Below, piece by piece: positions 17,516 to 27,408 of a stretch of 64,000 nucleotides of DNA. A program made the position numbers and the translations under genes. This DNA comes from Aliivibrio wodanis. Lineage in GTDB: Bacteria; Pseudomonadota; Gammaproteobacteria; Enterobacterales; Vibrionaceae. The DNA is taken from assembly GCA_000953695.1 (NCBI GenBank), contig LN554847.1, positions 623,801-687,800 of the forward strand. The letters run 5' to 3'. Every line of letters starts with the position of its first letter. Position 1 is the first letter of the stretch. Below the pieces are notes generated by a model. The model saw nothing but the letters and a program-made list of their open reading frames with translations. It ran no database searches and was not told the DNA's origin.

Positions 17516-20500
17516 CTAGATTCTATTTTCGTAAAACAGATTGAGCAAGTCTATTACGTATTTAATTCGCACTTGTCTCTCTGTTAAGTCTTTTATAAAT
17601 TTAACCTTTGTTGGCCCATCTAACGCAAAGCCTTTTGGATCTTTTTGTAATAACGACACAAGGAACATAGGGTTTATGTCAGCGGTAGGTTCAAATTCAA
17701 TATAACCACCGTTTCCATGCGCTTCTAATTTCTTCACTTTTAATGAAGCCGCTAACATTTTAACTTCTGAGCTGACTAATAATGTTTGAGTCGCTTCTGG
17801 TAATGATCCAAAACGGTCAATGATTTCTACTTTTAGTTCATCTAATTCGCCATTGTCTGAAACGCTCGCAATACGTTTGTATAGAGACAAGCGAGTATTA
17901 ACATCTGGAATGTAATCTTCAGGAATTAATGCAGGTAAACGAAGCTCGACTTCCGTTTGTTCACGCAATAAATCATCTAATGAAGGCTCTTTTCCTTCTT
18001 TTAATGCTTCAACTGCTTGCTCAAGCATTTCCATATATAGAGTAAAACCAACAGATTGAATTTGACCACTTTGGCCATCACCCAGTAATTCACCTGCACC
18101 ACGGATCTCTAAATCGTGAGTAGCAAGAGTAAAACCTGCACCTAGGTCTTCCAGTGAAGCAATTGCATCCAAACGTTTTCTTGCATCTTTACTTAAGGCT
18201 TTCGGATGTGGCGTCAGTAAATATGCATAAGCTTGGTGGTGTGAGCGACCCACACGACCACGTAATTGGTGTAATTGAGCTAAACCGAGTTTATCGGCAC
18301 GATCCATGATGATGGTGTTCGCTGTTGGAACATCAATACCGGTTTCAATAATCGTTGTACAAACTAGAACATTGAAACGCTGATGATAAAAATCACCCAT
18401 GATGCGTTCTAATTCACGTTCACGCATTTGGCCATGAGCTAAGGTGACACGTGCTTCTGGGATCAGTTTTTCAATATCTTCAGCGGCATTTTGAATGGTT
18501 TCTACATTGTTGTGCAGAACATAAACTTGACCACCACGTTTAATCTCACGAAGAATTGCTTCTTTAATCACATCATCGGCTTTTTCACGAACAAAGGTTT
18601 TAATCGCTAATCGACGAGCCGGTGGTGTTGCGATGATTGATAAATCACGCATGCCACTCATTGCCATATTCAAGGTTCTTGGAATTGGCGTTGCGGTTAA
18701 CGTTAGAATATCTACGTCTGAGCGCATCGCTTTTACTTTTTCTTTCTGACGGACACCAAAGCGATGTTCTTCATCTACGATCAGTAAACCAAGATCTTCA
18801 AATTTAATGCTGTCTTGCAGTAATTTGTGAGTTCCAATTAAGATATCCACTTTACCTTCAGCCGTTGCAGCTAAAATTTCTTTCTGCTCTTTTGCTGATT
18901 TAAAGCGAGATAGGACTTCCACTCGTATTGGGAAGTTAGCAAAACGGTCGCGGAAATTCTCAAAATGCTGCTGAGCAAGTAGGGTCGTTGGAACTAATAC
19001 CGCAACTTGTTTTTCGTTGTGCGTAGCTAAGAATGCAGCACGCATAGCAACTTCTGTTTTACCAAAACCTACATCACCACAAACAAGGCGATCCATCGCT
19101 TTAGCTTGGCACATATCGGATAGCACATCGTTAATGGCGATTTCTTGGTCATGCGTTTCTTCAAACGGGAAGCTTGATCTAAAATCAGCATAAGCATCAC
19201 GATCTTGTTTAAAAGCAAAGCCCGGTTTAATTGCTCGTTTAGCATAAACATCCAGTAACTCTGCTGCAACATCACGTACTTTTTCTGCTGCTTTACGACG
19301 TGCTTTGCTCCACGTATCACTGCCCAGTTTGCTGATAGGGGCAGTTTCATCGGCTCCTGCTGAATATCGACTGATCAGATTTAATGATGAAACAGGAACA
19401 TACAGTTTGGTTTCATTGAGGTATTCCAACATCATATATTCCGCTGGCATATCACCAACGTCTAACGTTTGAAGCCCCATGTAACGGCCAATACCGTGAT
19501 CAATGTGAACCACTGGCTGACCAATTTTTAATTCAGCGAGATTACGGATCAGTGTATTGCTGTTTATTGATTTGTTATCACCACGACGGCGACGTTGAAT
19601 TACTCGCTCACCCAGTAAGTCACTTTCACAAATAAAAGCAACGCATGGATTTTGAAGAATAAAGCCGTGTTCAGCCGAGCCAATCACTAACGTGGCTTTA
19701 TTTTTATGTGCGACGGCATCTTTCATTGAATTACAAATCGCAGGCTTTAGCTTAATACGCGCTAATAATTCAAGAAGGGCTTCACGGCGACCTTCAGATT
19801 CAACAGAGAAAATAACCTGACCACTGAATTTCTCATAGAATTGACGAAATTGAGCGAAGGGTTCTTTGTTTTGATGCTGAATTGCAATTTCTGGTAACTC
19901 AAGTAAATCTGGATTAAAGCGACCTGCTTTTTCTATTTCTGGTTCTCTTGCTAGCTTTACACGAGGGTATTGCTTAAAGAGGCCAAACATATCCGTCGTT
20001 TGAAGCCACAGCTCATTTACAGGTAGAAGAGGACGCAGTGGATCCACTCGACGTTGGTCATAGCGGTACTCGGCATCAGCTAAGAAATCATTGGCTGCTT
20101 TTTCTATATCACCAATTGTTACTAATAACGTATTATCTGGTAGATAGTCGAACAGAGTTTCCGTTTCATCAAAGAACAGCGGTTGCCAATATTCGATACC
20201 GGCAGGCCAAGCGCCTTTACTGATCTGTTGATAAACCGACTCCGGTTCACGTCGAGCATCAAAACGTTGACGCCAGCGAATACGGAAATCTTCAATCGCC
20301 ACATCATCAGTAGGGAACTCATGGGCAGGCAGTAAGTTGATTGATTTTACTTCTTCAATGGTACGTTGGTTTTCAGGATCAAACTGACGAATGGTATCTA
20401 TTTCATCATCAAAGAAATCAATTCGATAAGGGTGTGCATTACCCATTGGGAATAAATCAAGAATAGACCCACGACTTGCGTACTCACCGTGACTCATGAC

Positions 20501-20971
20501 TTGGTCTACGTGTAAATAACCAGACTTTTCTAGCTGTAACTTCAGCTTATCAAACGATAGACGATCACCTACGTTTACTACTAACGCATGTTTGTGCAAG
20601 AAAGATTGCGGTGATTGACGTTGTAATAAGGTACTAACAGGAACAATTAGCGTGCCATCTTTCTGCTGAGGCAAATGATATAGGCGTGATAAACGGTCAG
20701 AAATAATGTCCTGATGCGGTGAAAAGCTGTCATAAGGAAGTGTTTCCCAATCAGGAAAAACCTCTACCGAACGTTGGCTAAATTGACTGATTTCATTTTG
20801 TAAACGAAATGCCAATTGTGGCTCAGTCACAGCAACGACGACAGGTCCAGTGTGTTGTTGTTCAATTTCCGCAATAGCAAGTGCGAGAGATGAACCCGTT
20901 AAATTACCAACCGAGCGAGTATCATTGGCTTTAGTCGGTAATGTTAGTGACAGTAAGTTTTTTATAGGCAT
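17516..20971 (-). CDS. mfd: Transcription-repair coupling factor
   Basis: An 1151-residue DNA translocase, about the length of E. coli Mfd (1148). It removes RNA polymerase stalled at DNA damage and recruits UvrA. The N-terminal third is the UvrB-like module (EVFPDWETLPYDSFSPHQ). The middle has the RNA polymerase-interacting region (GQPVVHIDHGIGRYMGL). Next are RecG-like helicase motifs: Walker A CGDVGFGKTEVAMRAAF, DEEH (LIVDEEHRFGV) and LTATPIPRTL. The C-terminus carries the TRCF domain. It follows the PilZ-like gene by 16 bases and precedes csiV. Confidence 0.97.
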   Translation of the reverse strand: MPIKNLLSLTLPTKANDTRSVGNLTGSSLALAIAEIEQQHTGPVVVAVTEPQLAFRLQNEISQFSQRSVEVFPDWETLPYDSFSPHQDIISDRLSRLYHLPQQKDGTLIVPVSTLLQRQSPQSFLHKHALVVNVGDRLSFDKLKLQLEKSGYLHVDQVMSHGEYASRGSILDLFPMGNAHPYRIDFFDDEIDTIRQFDPENQRTIEEVKSINLLPAHEFPTDDVAIEDFRIRWRQRFDARREPESVYQQISKGAWPAGIEYWQPLFFDETETLFDYLPDNTLLVTIGDIEKAANDFLADAEYRYDQRRVDPLRPLLPVNELWLQTTDMFGLFKQYPRVKLAREPEIEKAGRFNPDLLELPEIAIQHQNKEPFAQFRQFYEKFSGQVIFSVESEGRREALLELLARIKLKPAICNSMKDAVAHKNKATLVIGSAEHGFILQNPCVAFICESDLLGERVIQRRRRGDNKSINSNTLIRNLAELKIGQPVVHIDHGIGRYMGLQTLDVGDMPAEYMMLEYLNETKLYVPVSSLNLISRYSAGADETAPISKLGSDTWSKARRKAAEKVRDVAAELLDVYAKRAIKPGFAFKQDRDAYADFRSSFPFEETHDQEIAINDVLSDMCQAKAMDRLVCGDVGFGKTEVAMRAAFLATHNEKQVAVLVPTTLLAQQHFENFRDRFANFPIRVEVLSRFKSAKEQKEILAATAEGKVDILIGTHKLLQDSIKFEDLGLLIVDEEHRFGVRQKEKVKAMRSDVDILTLTATPIPRTLNMAMSGMRDLSIIATPPARRLAIKTFVREKADDVIKEAILREIKRGGQVYVLHNNVETIQNAAEDIEKLIPEARVTLAHGQMRERELERIMGDFYHQRFNVLVCTTIIETGIDVPTANTIIMDRADKLGLAQLHQLRGRVGRSHHQAYAYLLTPHPKALSKDARKRLDAIASLEDLGAGFTLATHDLEIRGAGELLGDGQSGQIQSVGFTLYMEMLEQAVEALKEGKEPSLDDLLREQTEVELRLPALIPEDYIPDVNTRLSLYKRIASVSDNGELDELKVEIIDRFGSLPEATQTLLVSSEVKMLAASLKVKKLEAHGNGGYIEFEPTADINPMFLVSLLQKDPKGFALDGPTKVKFIKDLTERQVRIKYVIDLLNLFYENRI

Positions 20972-20987
20972 CAGGATATTCAGTTCG

Positions 20988-21557
20988 TTAAGTTAAATTG
21001 CGTTCTTGAGCGCGAAGTTTAAGAAGCTTTTGTTGTTGGTACAGTGCTGCTTTAATCAGTAAATCTTGGTCAATATCACGAAGAAGTTCATAAGCCATCT
21101 CAACCATAAATCCAGAGTCTGTTGGTGTACACTGTGTCACTGCTGCATAGCAATAGATTGCAGCGGGAGGGTGCTCTAAAAACAGTTTAACGCGAGCTTT
21201 TTGGTGTAAATCAAATGATGTTTTACTTTCAAAAGTGAATTTACTTGCGCCAAAGCTAGACGTTTTATGTCTGAATATTTCGTTATCTTGTTGAATTAGC
21301 AGATAAGACAACAGTAAATTTATTTTTTGATTTTGATTCGTAAGGTAATGAGCTAAACGTTTACCATCATCTTGTTTTAGGAAGGATAGTTCGTTTTCAG
21401 AGACATCATCAAGGGTACTACACTCTTGAGCGACTCTGAATGGTGCTGGGATCTCACGTTCAAAGGCAGCCATGCTTGGAAGTGAATTATCAGCAGCAAG
21501 AGGTTCTACGTTGATAGTTAAATCATAGTGAACCGAGAAATATTCGTCATGTGACAT
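20988..21557 (-). CDS. PilZ-like protein upstream of mfd (PlzB-type)
   Basis: A 189-residue cytosolic protein immediately upstream of mfd and divergent from lolC, the position occupied by PlzB (VC1885) in Vibrio cholerae as I recall it. The central strand pattern (FTFESKTSFDLHQKARVKLFLEHPPAAIYCYAAV) fits a PilZ-like barrel. The c-di-GMP signature RxxxR followed by D/N-x-S-x-x-G is not visible, so it may not bind c-di-GMP. It is 16 bases from mfd, so the two are probably co-transcribed. The assignment leans on gene order. Confidence 0.6.
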   Translation of the reverse strand: MSHDEYFSVHYDLTINVEPLAADNSLPSMAAFEREIPAPFRVAQECSTLDDVSENELSFLKQDDGKRLAHYLTNQNQKINLLLSYLLIQQDNEIFRHKTSSFGASKFTFESKTSFDLHQKARVKLFLEHPPAAIYCYAAVTQCTPTDSGFMVEMAYELLRDIDQDLLIKAALYQQQKLLKLRAQERNLT

Positions 21558-21728
21558 AAGCGTTCCTCTATTTATTATTTAATGATTATGGCGAAGTCCC
21601 TAAGTATCAGCAAGTGTTTAATATCATTCAATCAATGTTAGACGAGCAAAAAAGGAATAAATACCAGTATTTTACGTGATAGACTGTAGCTATTATTATA
21701 GCTTTGATAGGCGTGATTGAGAGAATTT

Positions 21729-22936
21729 ATGTTTCATCCAGTATCAGTATTTATAGGTTTACGATATTTAAGAGGGCGCTCTGGCGATAGATTTAGCCGT
21801 TTTATCTCTTATATGTCTACGGCGGGGATCACCATCGGAGTGCTCTCTTTGGTTACGGTATTATCTGTAATGAATGGCTTTGAAGGTCAACTTAAAGACC
21901 GTATTTTGGGAGTATTACCTCAAGCGGTTATTTCAAGTGAGAGTGAGCAAATTACGCCATCAGAAGATGAAAGAGATTACGCAGCAAGTTTACCTCATGT
22001 CACCCAAGTAACCCCAGTGGTTCGTGGAGAGGCGATTATTCAAAGCGCCAAAGGCTTGAGTGCAGGTATGCTTGTTGGTATTGACCCAAATGAATATGAC
22101 CCTATTGCTTATGAGTTAATTTCTGGCAATGTACAGCAATTAGCAACGGGTGAATATGGTATTTTTCTTGGCTCAAAACTTGCTCGTGATCTGAGTGTCC
22201 GTTATGGTGATACCGTCCGAATTATGGTGACTAATGCTAGCCAATACACGCCTCTGGGACGTATCCCAAGCCAACGTAATTTTAAGGTGGTTGGCGTGTT
22301 TAATACAGGCTCTGATGTCGATGGCCAATTAATGGTTGCGAATATTCAAGATACTGCCCGTTTAATGAAATTGAAAAAAGGCAACATCACAGGTTGGCGT
22401 TTATTCTTTAGTGACCCATTCCAAGTGACAGAATTAGCTAAATTACCTTTAGAAAATAACATGACATGGAGTGATTGGCGTGATCAACGCGGGGAATTAT
22501 TCCAAGCGGTAAAAATGGAAAAAACATGATGGGTCTAATGCTAGGGCTTATTGTAGCTATCGCGGCGTTCAATATTATTTCTGCCTTAATTATGGTGGTA
22601 ATGGAAAAACAAGCAGAAGTGGCGATATTAAAAACACAAGGCATGACGAGTAATCAGGTACTTTCTATTTTTATGGTACAAGGGGCAAGCAGCGGCGTAA
22701 TAGGCGCAATTGTCGGTGGTACATTGGGAGCTCTATTTGCCAGTAACATCAATGTTATTCTTTCTACACTTGGGTTGTCGCTATTTACTGTTGGCGGCTC
22801 TTTACCAGCACAGGTTGAACCATTACAAGTGTGTATTGTCATTATTCTAGCAATTTTATTAAGTTTATTAGCGACCGTATTCCCATCTTATCGAGCGGCA
22901 GTCGTACAACCAGCAGAGGCATTAAGATATGAGTAA
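21729..22936 (+). pseudogene. lolC: LolC, lipoprotein-releasing ABC permease, frameshifted
   Basis: The first frame starts at ATG 21729 (GAGAG upstream) and gives the LolC N-terminus: VFIGLRYLRGRSGDRFSRFISYMS, TM1 and the periplasmic domain. It stops at TGA 22527-22529. The second frame, from 22526, encodes the last three membrane segments (LMLGLIVAIAAFNIISALIMVV...) and ends at 22936. Adding one A to the A6 run at 22519-22524 would join them into a normal 402-residue LolC. LolC with LolD and LolE pulls lipoproteins from the inner membrane and is essential in E. coli. The break may be a consensus error or a true mutation. Confidence 0.85.
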
Positions 22937-23645
22937 TCCATTATTAGTTTGTCAGGGTATTCGTAAAGTTTACCAAGAAGGCACAATGGAAACTGAAGTG
23001 CTCAAAGGGGTTGATTTTCAGATTAATGAAAGTGAATTAGTGGCGATAGTCGGTTCATCAGGCTCTGGTAAAAGTACATTACTGCACATTCTTGGCGCAC
23101 TTGATGAGCCAACAGCAGGAACGATACATTTTCAACAAAATGAATTGACGAAGTTGAGTGCTAATAAGCAAGCAAAAATTCGCAATCAACATATTGGATT
23201 TGTGTATCAATTTCATCATCTTCTGTCTGATTTTAGCGCGTTAGAAAATGTAGCAATGCCGTTGTTAATTGGTGGTATCCATAAGAAAGAAGCCGCACTA
23301 CGTGCAACAGAATTACTTGAGAAAGTTGGATTAGCTCATCGTATTGAACATCGCCCTTCTGAACTGTCTGGTGGTGAACGCCAGCGTGTTGCAATTGCTC
23401 GTGCGTTAGTTAATAAGCCTGCTTTAGTTCTTGCTGATGAACCGACGGGTAACTTAGATTATAAAACAGCATTAGATATTTATAATTTAATGCGCGAATT
23501 GAATCAAGAGTCAGGTACTGCATTCTTAGTGGTAACACACGATAATGAATTAGCAGCAAAACTAGATAAGCAATTAAGTATGCAAGATGGCCGCTTTATT
23601 ACTGAAACCGTTCGTTCGGCGTTAAGCCAAGAGCAGGAGGCGTAA
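22929..23645 (+). CDS. lolD: Lipoprotein-releasing system ATPase
   Basis: A 238-residue ABC ATPase that powers release of outer-membrane lipoproteins to LolA. Walker A is GSSGSGKST, the signature is [15 protein letters not shown], Walker B is [13 protein letters not shown], and the H-loop is in VVTHD. The [17 protein letters not shown] segment is typical of LolD/MacB-type ATPases. Its ATG overlaps the end of lolC by eight bases, and its stop shares a base with the lolE start, so lolC-lolD-lolE are translationally linked. Confidence 0.96.
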   Translation: MSNPLLVCQGIRKVYQEGTMETEVLKGVDFQINESELVAIVGSSGSGKSTLLHILGALDEPTAGTIHFQQNELTKLSANKQAKIRNQHIGFVYQFHHLLSDFSALENVAMPLLIGGIHKKEAALRATELLEKVGLAHRIEHRPSELSGGERQRVAIARALVNKPALVLADEPTGNLDYKTALDIYNLMRELNQESGTAFLVVTHDNELAAKLDKQLSMQDGRFITETVRSALSQEQEA

Positions 23646-24889
23646 TGTTTTCACCGCTTTCTCTTTTTATTGGTGGTCGTTTTGCTCGTGCAAAGCAGCG
23701 TAATAAAATGGTGTCATTTATTTCGCTCTCATCCACTCTCGGTATTGCTATTGGTGTAGCTGTGATCATCATTGGTCTTTCTGCGATGAATGGTTTTGAG
23801 CGTGAATTACAAAATCGTGTGCTTTCTGTTATTCCACACGCTGAGCTTGAAGGGGTAAAAACCCCAGTATCTGATTGGCAAACCATGATGAATCAAGCAA
23901 AGAAACATCCAAAAGTAACAGGAGCTGCGCCTTATGTTCGATTTACCGCCTTACTTGAAAGAGGCAGTAAATTAAAAGCGGTTGAAGTTCGAGGCGTTGA
24001 ACCTTTATTAGAAGCGGCTGTTTCTAAGTTACCTGAGTATATTGATCATGATGCATGGAAGGCATTTGAAGCGAACAAGCAAAGCGTTATTTTAGGTAAA
24101 GGCGTTGCAGATACATTAAATGTAAAAGTTGGAGATTGGATCACGGCGATGATCCCTGATGAAAATGCAAGTAAGCAACTTCGTTCTCCAAAGCGTCAAC
24201 GTTTGCAAGTGGTTGGACTATTGTCTTTAGGTGGGCAAGTCGATCATGGTTTAGCGATTGTTCCTCTAAAAGATGCGCAGCAGTATATTAATCTAGGTGA
24301 CAGTGTCACGGGTGTGTCATTACAAGTCAGTAGTGTTTTAGATGCCCAAAATATTGTCCGCGAAGTAGGGGGAACATTAACTGAATATGTCTACTTACGC
24401 AGTTGGGTGCAGAAATACGGCTACTTATATCGAGACATTCAATTAGTTCGTTCAATCATGTATCTCGTGATGGTTTTAGTCATTGGAGTTGCTTGCTTTA
24501 ATATCGTATCAACTCTCATGATGGCAGTGAAAGATCGCTCTGGAGATATTGCGATATTAAGAACGATGGGTGCAAATGACGGTTTAATTAAACGTATCTT
24601 TGTATGCCAAGGGATATTTTCAGGTGTTACAGGGAGTTTAGCAGGATCGGCACTTGGCTCATTTGTCGCACTAAACTTAACGCCTATGATTAAGGGGTTA
24701 GAATCACTGATAGGGCACCAGTTTTTATCCGGTGATATCTATTTTGTTGATTTTTTGCCATCTGAATTGGTTTGGAGTGATGTTGCGATTGTGACAGCGA
24801 CGGCGATATTTTTAAGTGCCATTGCGACTTGGTATCCTGCAAGAAAGGCAAGTCAGTTACATCCAGCTACGGTGCTGAGCTCTAAATAA
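23645..24889 (+). CDS. lolE: Lipoprotein-releasing ABC permease LolE
   Basis: A 414-residue inner-membrane protein with the LolC/E plan: TM1 near residues 20-45, a large periplasmic domain, and three C-terminal membrane segments. The N-terminal PLSLFIGGRFARAKQRNKMVSFISLSSTLGI and the KDRSGDIAILRTMGA coupling segment match the family. It is full length, unlike the neighbouring lolC. LolE receives the lipoprotein substrate while LolC contacts LolA in E. coli. The start codon overlaps the lolD stop (TAATG). Confidence 0.95.
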   Translation: MFSPLSLFIGGRFARAKQRNKMVSFISLSSTLGIAIGVAVIIIGLSAMNGFERELQNRVLSVIPHAELEGVKTPVSDWQTMMNQAKKHPKVTGAAPYVRFTALLERGSKLKAVEVRGVEPLLEAAVSKLPEYIDHDAWKAFEANKQSVILGKGVADTLNVKVGDWITAMIPDENASKQLRSPKRQRLQVVGLLSLGGQVDHGLAIVPLKDAQQYINLGDSVTGVSLQVSSVLDAQNIVREVGGTLTEYVYLRSWVQKYGYLYRDIQLVRSIMYLVMVLVIGVACFNIVSTLMMAVKDRSGDIAILRTMGANDGLIKRIFVCQGIFSGVTGSLAGSALGSFVALNLTPMIKGLESLIGHQFLSGDIYFVDFLPSELVWSDVAIVTATAIFLSAIATWYPARKASQLHPATVLSSK

Positions 24890-24902
24890 TGAATATAACT
24901 GA

Positions 24903-24941
24903 TAAGAAGACTTCTAAATTATATAGGGGTCTTCTTTTTAG
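24903..24941 (+). terminator. Terminator after lolE
   Basis: AAGAAGAC and GTCTTCTTTT form a hairpin about 15 bases after the lolE stop, ending in a T run. It should end the lolCDE transcript. The rest of the 275-base gap to zwf is AT-rich and holds the zwf promoter region. Confidence 0.7.
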
Positions 24942-25164
24942 TTTAAGCCGAGATGGTGGTAAATTTAAGTGCACAACAATATATTTAAATTAAGAATAAA
25001 AAACTCTTGATTATATAAATTATAGTGTTTATTCCCATTTTATTTGTAAGGGTATTGTATTGTTCGGTTTTACCTATTGATATAATAATTAAAATTGATT
25101 AGAAATTCGAAAAGATTTTCTCTATTATACGCGCATACTTTACTGTGTATCGGATAGAGAAATA

Positions 25165-26667
25165 ATGACAATTTCGGACAACAATACCATCGTAATTTTT
25201 GGAGCTTCAGGAGATCTTACTTTCCGCAAGCTTATTCCTGCTTTGTATCATCTGTACGCGAGTAATCAACTTTCAGAATCTTTTTCAATCTTAGGCGTGA
25301 GTCGCTCTCAATATGACGATGAGTCGTATCGTGAAAAGATGAAAAAATCACTGCAAGAGATGGAAAAAACAGATCCAGAAACGCTTATTGCATTTTGTGA
25401 GCATTTACATTATCAAGCGGTAAATACGTCAGATGTTGATGATTATAGTAAACTGGCTGTTAAGTTAGATCTGTTGGCTGACAAATACCAACTTGAGCAA
25501 CAGAATACGCTTTTCTATCTAGCCACTCCACCAAGCCTTTACGGTGTTATTCCAGCCTGCCTAGCGGCTCATGGTCTTAATGATGAATCTAATGGATGGA
25601 AACGTCTCATTATTGAAAAACCATTCGGCTATGATCTTGAATCAGCACAAAGCCTTGATAAAGAAATTCATAACCATTTTCAAGAACACCAAATTTACCG
25701 CATTGACCATTACCTAGGCAAAGAAACCGTTCAAAACCTACTTGTTCTTCGTTTTTCAAATGCGATGTTTGAGCCGTTGTGGAACCGTAATTTTATTGAT
25801 TATGTTGAAATCACTGGTGCAGAATTCCTTGGTGTTGAAGAACGTGGTGGCTATTACGATGGTTCTGGTGCCGTTCGTGATATGTTCCAAAACCATTTGC
25901 TACAAGTATTAGCAATGGTAGGCATGGAACCACCTGCTCAAATTAACGCCGATTCTATTCGTGATGAAGTGGTTAAAGTTCTTCAATGCCTTAAACCGCT
26001 TGAAGAAGATGATTTGCGTAAAAATCTTGTGTTAGGTCAATACACGGCATCTGATGTACGTGGCCAACAGTTAGCGGGTTATCGTGAAGAACATGGTGTT
26101 GCCGATGATTCTCGAACAGAAACCTACATCGGTTTAAAAGCTTATATCAATAACTGGCGTTGGAATGGTGTTCCTTTCTATGTTCGTACTGGTAAGCGTT
26201 TACCGACCCGAGTAACAGAGATTGTTATTCACTTTAAACAAACCCCACATCCAGTCTTTGGTCAGAATGCGCCTGAGAATAAGTTGATTATCCGTATTCA
26301 ACCAGATGAAGGTATTCAGATGAGCTTTGGCTTAAAAGAGCCTGGCGCTGGTTTTAAGGCAAAAGAAGTTAAGATGAACTTCTCATACGCTGACTTGCAA
26401 GAAACTCAAATGCTTACTGCGTATGAACGTCTATTGCTAGATGCATTAAATGGCGACGCAACGTTATTTGCTCGTACTGATGCAGTGGAAGCGTGCTGGA
26501 AATATGTTCAACCGATTTTAGACTTTAAACAAGATCCTCAATCTTTGTTTGGATATGCCTGTGGTACTTGGGGACCACAAGAAGCGGATGAGCTTTTACA
26601 AAGAGATGATCGTGCATGGCGTTTCCCATGCAAAAATTTAACAGATACGGATTACTGCGAATTATGA
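25165..26667 (+). CDS. zwf: Glucose-6-phosphate 1-dehydrogenase
   Basis: A 500-residue cytosolic enzyme, normal for Zwf. It oxidises glucose 6-phosphate with NADP+ to 6-phosphogluconolactone, the entry of the oxidative pentose phosphate pathway. The NADP-binding motif is [17 protein letters not shown], and the active site is [13 protein letters not shown] with its Asp-His pair. The coding end overlaps the pgl start by four bases (ATGA), and gnd follows, giving a complete three-step oxidative branch. Confidence 0.98.
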   Translation: MTISDNNTIVIFGASGDLTFRKLIPALYHLYASNQLSESFSILGVSRSQYDDESYREKMKKSLQEMEKTDPETLIAFCEHLHYQAVNTSDVDDYSKLAVKLDLLADKYQLEQQNTLFYLATPPSLYGVIPACLAAHGLNDESNGWKRLIIEKPFGYDLESAQSLDKEIHNHFQEHQIYRIDHYLGKETVQNLLVLRFSNAMFEPLWNRNFIDYVEITGAEFLGVEERGGYYDGSGAVRDMFQNHLLQVLAMVGMEPPAQINADSIRDEVVKVLQCLKPLEEDDLRKNLVLGQYTASDVRGQQLAGYREEHGVADDSRTETYIGLKAYINNWRWNGVPFYVRTGKRLPTRVTEIVIHFKQTPHPVFGQNAPENKLIIRIQPDEGIQMSFGLKEPGAGFKAKEVKMNFSYADLQETQMLTAYERLLLDALNGDATLFARTDAVEACWKYVQPILDFKQDPQSLFGYACGTWGPQEADELLQRDDRAWRFPCKNLTDTDYCEL

Positions 26668-27380
26668 TCAATCACAAAATTTTTGCTACACCTGAACTAG
26701 TTGTTGAAAACTTAGCAAATGAAATGAAAGCGTATAGTGAGCAGGGTAAAGCTGTTCATATTTCACTTTCTGGCGGAAGTACGCCTAAAATGCTGTTCAA
26801 ATTGTTAGCACAAGCACCATATGCAGAAGGCATTCAATGGAATAACCTACACTTTTGGTGGGGTGATGAGCGTTGTGTAGCACCTGATGATGCTGAGAGT
26901 AATTTTGGTGAAGCTAATACATTACTTTTCACTAAAGTAAATTTACCAGCAGAAAATATTCACCGCATTCGTGGTGAAGATGAACCAGCGGTAGAAGCGG
27001 AACGTTTTGCTAAAGAAATGGCAGACGTGATCCCATCTGAAAATGGCACGCCAGTTTTTGATTGGATTTTATTAGGTGTTGGCGCTGATGGCCACACTGC
27101 TTCATTGTTCCCTGGTGTGACTAATTACCAAGATGAGAACTTGTCTGTACTGGCTTCTCATCCTGAGTCTGGTCAAATCCGTGTTTCTAAAACGGCAAAA
27201 GTTTTAGAAGCCGCAAAGCGAATCAGCTACCTAGTACTAGGTTCTGGCAAAGTTGAGATCGTTAAAGAAATTCATACGACACCTGCTTCAGAGTTGCCTT
27301 ATCCGGCAGCAAAAATCCAGTCTACAACTGGTGAAACAGAGTGGTTCCTCGATTCAAATGCAGCAAGCGCTATCGCATAA
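26664..27380 (+). CDS. pgl: 6-phosphogluconolactonase (DevB type)
   Basis: A 238-residue cytosolic hydrolase that opens 6-phosphogluconolactone to 6-phosphogluconate. It is the DevB/SOL type, recognised by [26 protein letters not shown] and [16 protein letters not shown]. The start at 26664 overlaps the zwf stop (ATGA) and gives the expected N-terminus; a longer frame inside zwf is unlikely. It lies between zwf and gnd. Confidence 0.96.
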   Translation: MINHKIFATPELVVENLANEMKAYSEQGKAVHISLSGGSTPKMLFKLLAQAPYAEGIQWNNLHFWWGDERCVAPDDAESNFGEANTLLFTKVNLPAENIHRIRGEDEPAVEAERFAKEMADVIPSENGTPVFDWILLGVGADGHTASLFPGVTNYQDENLSVLASHPESGQIRVSKTAKVLEAAKRISYLVLGSGKVEIVKEIHTTPASELPYPAAKIQSTTGETEWFLDSNAASAIA

Positions 27381-27408
27381 TCGCGAATAGCCGCAAGGAG
27401 AGAAAATA

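Noticed and set aside
22513-22530. Programmed -1 frameshifting in lolC at A-AAA-AAC
   Set aside because: The heptamer exists but is in the destination frame, not the original frame, so it does not fit the X-XXY-YYZ rule. No such mechanism is known to me for lolC. A simple indel is more likely.
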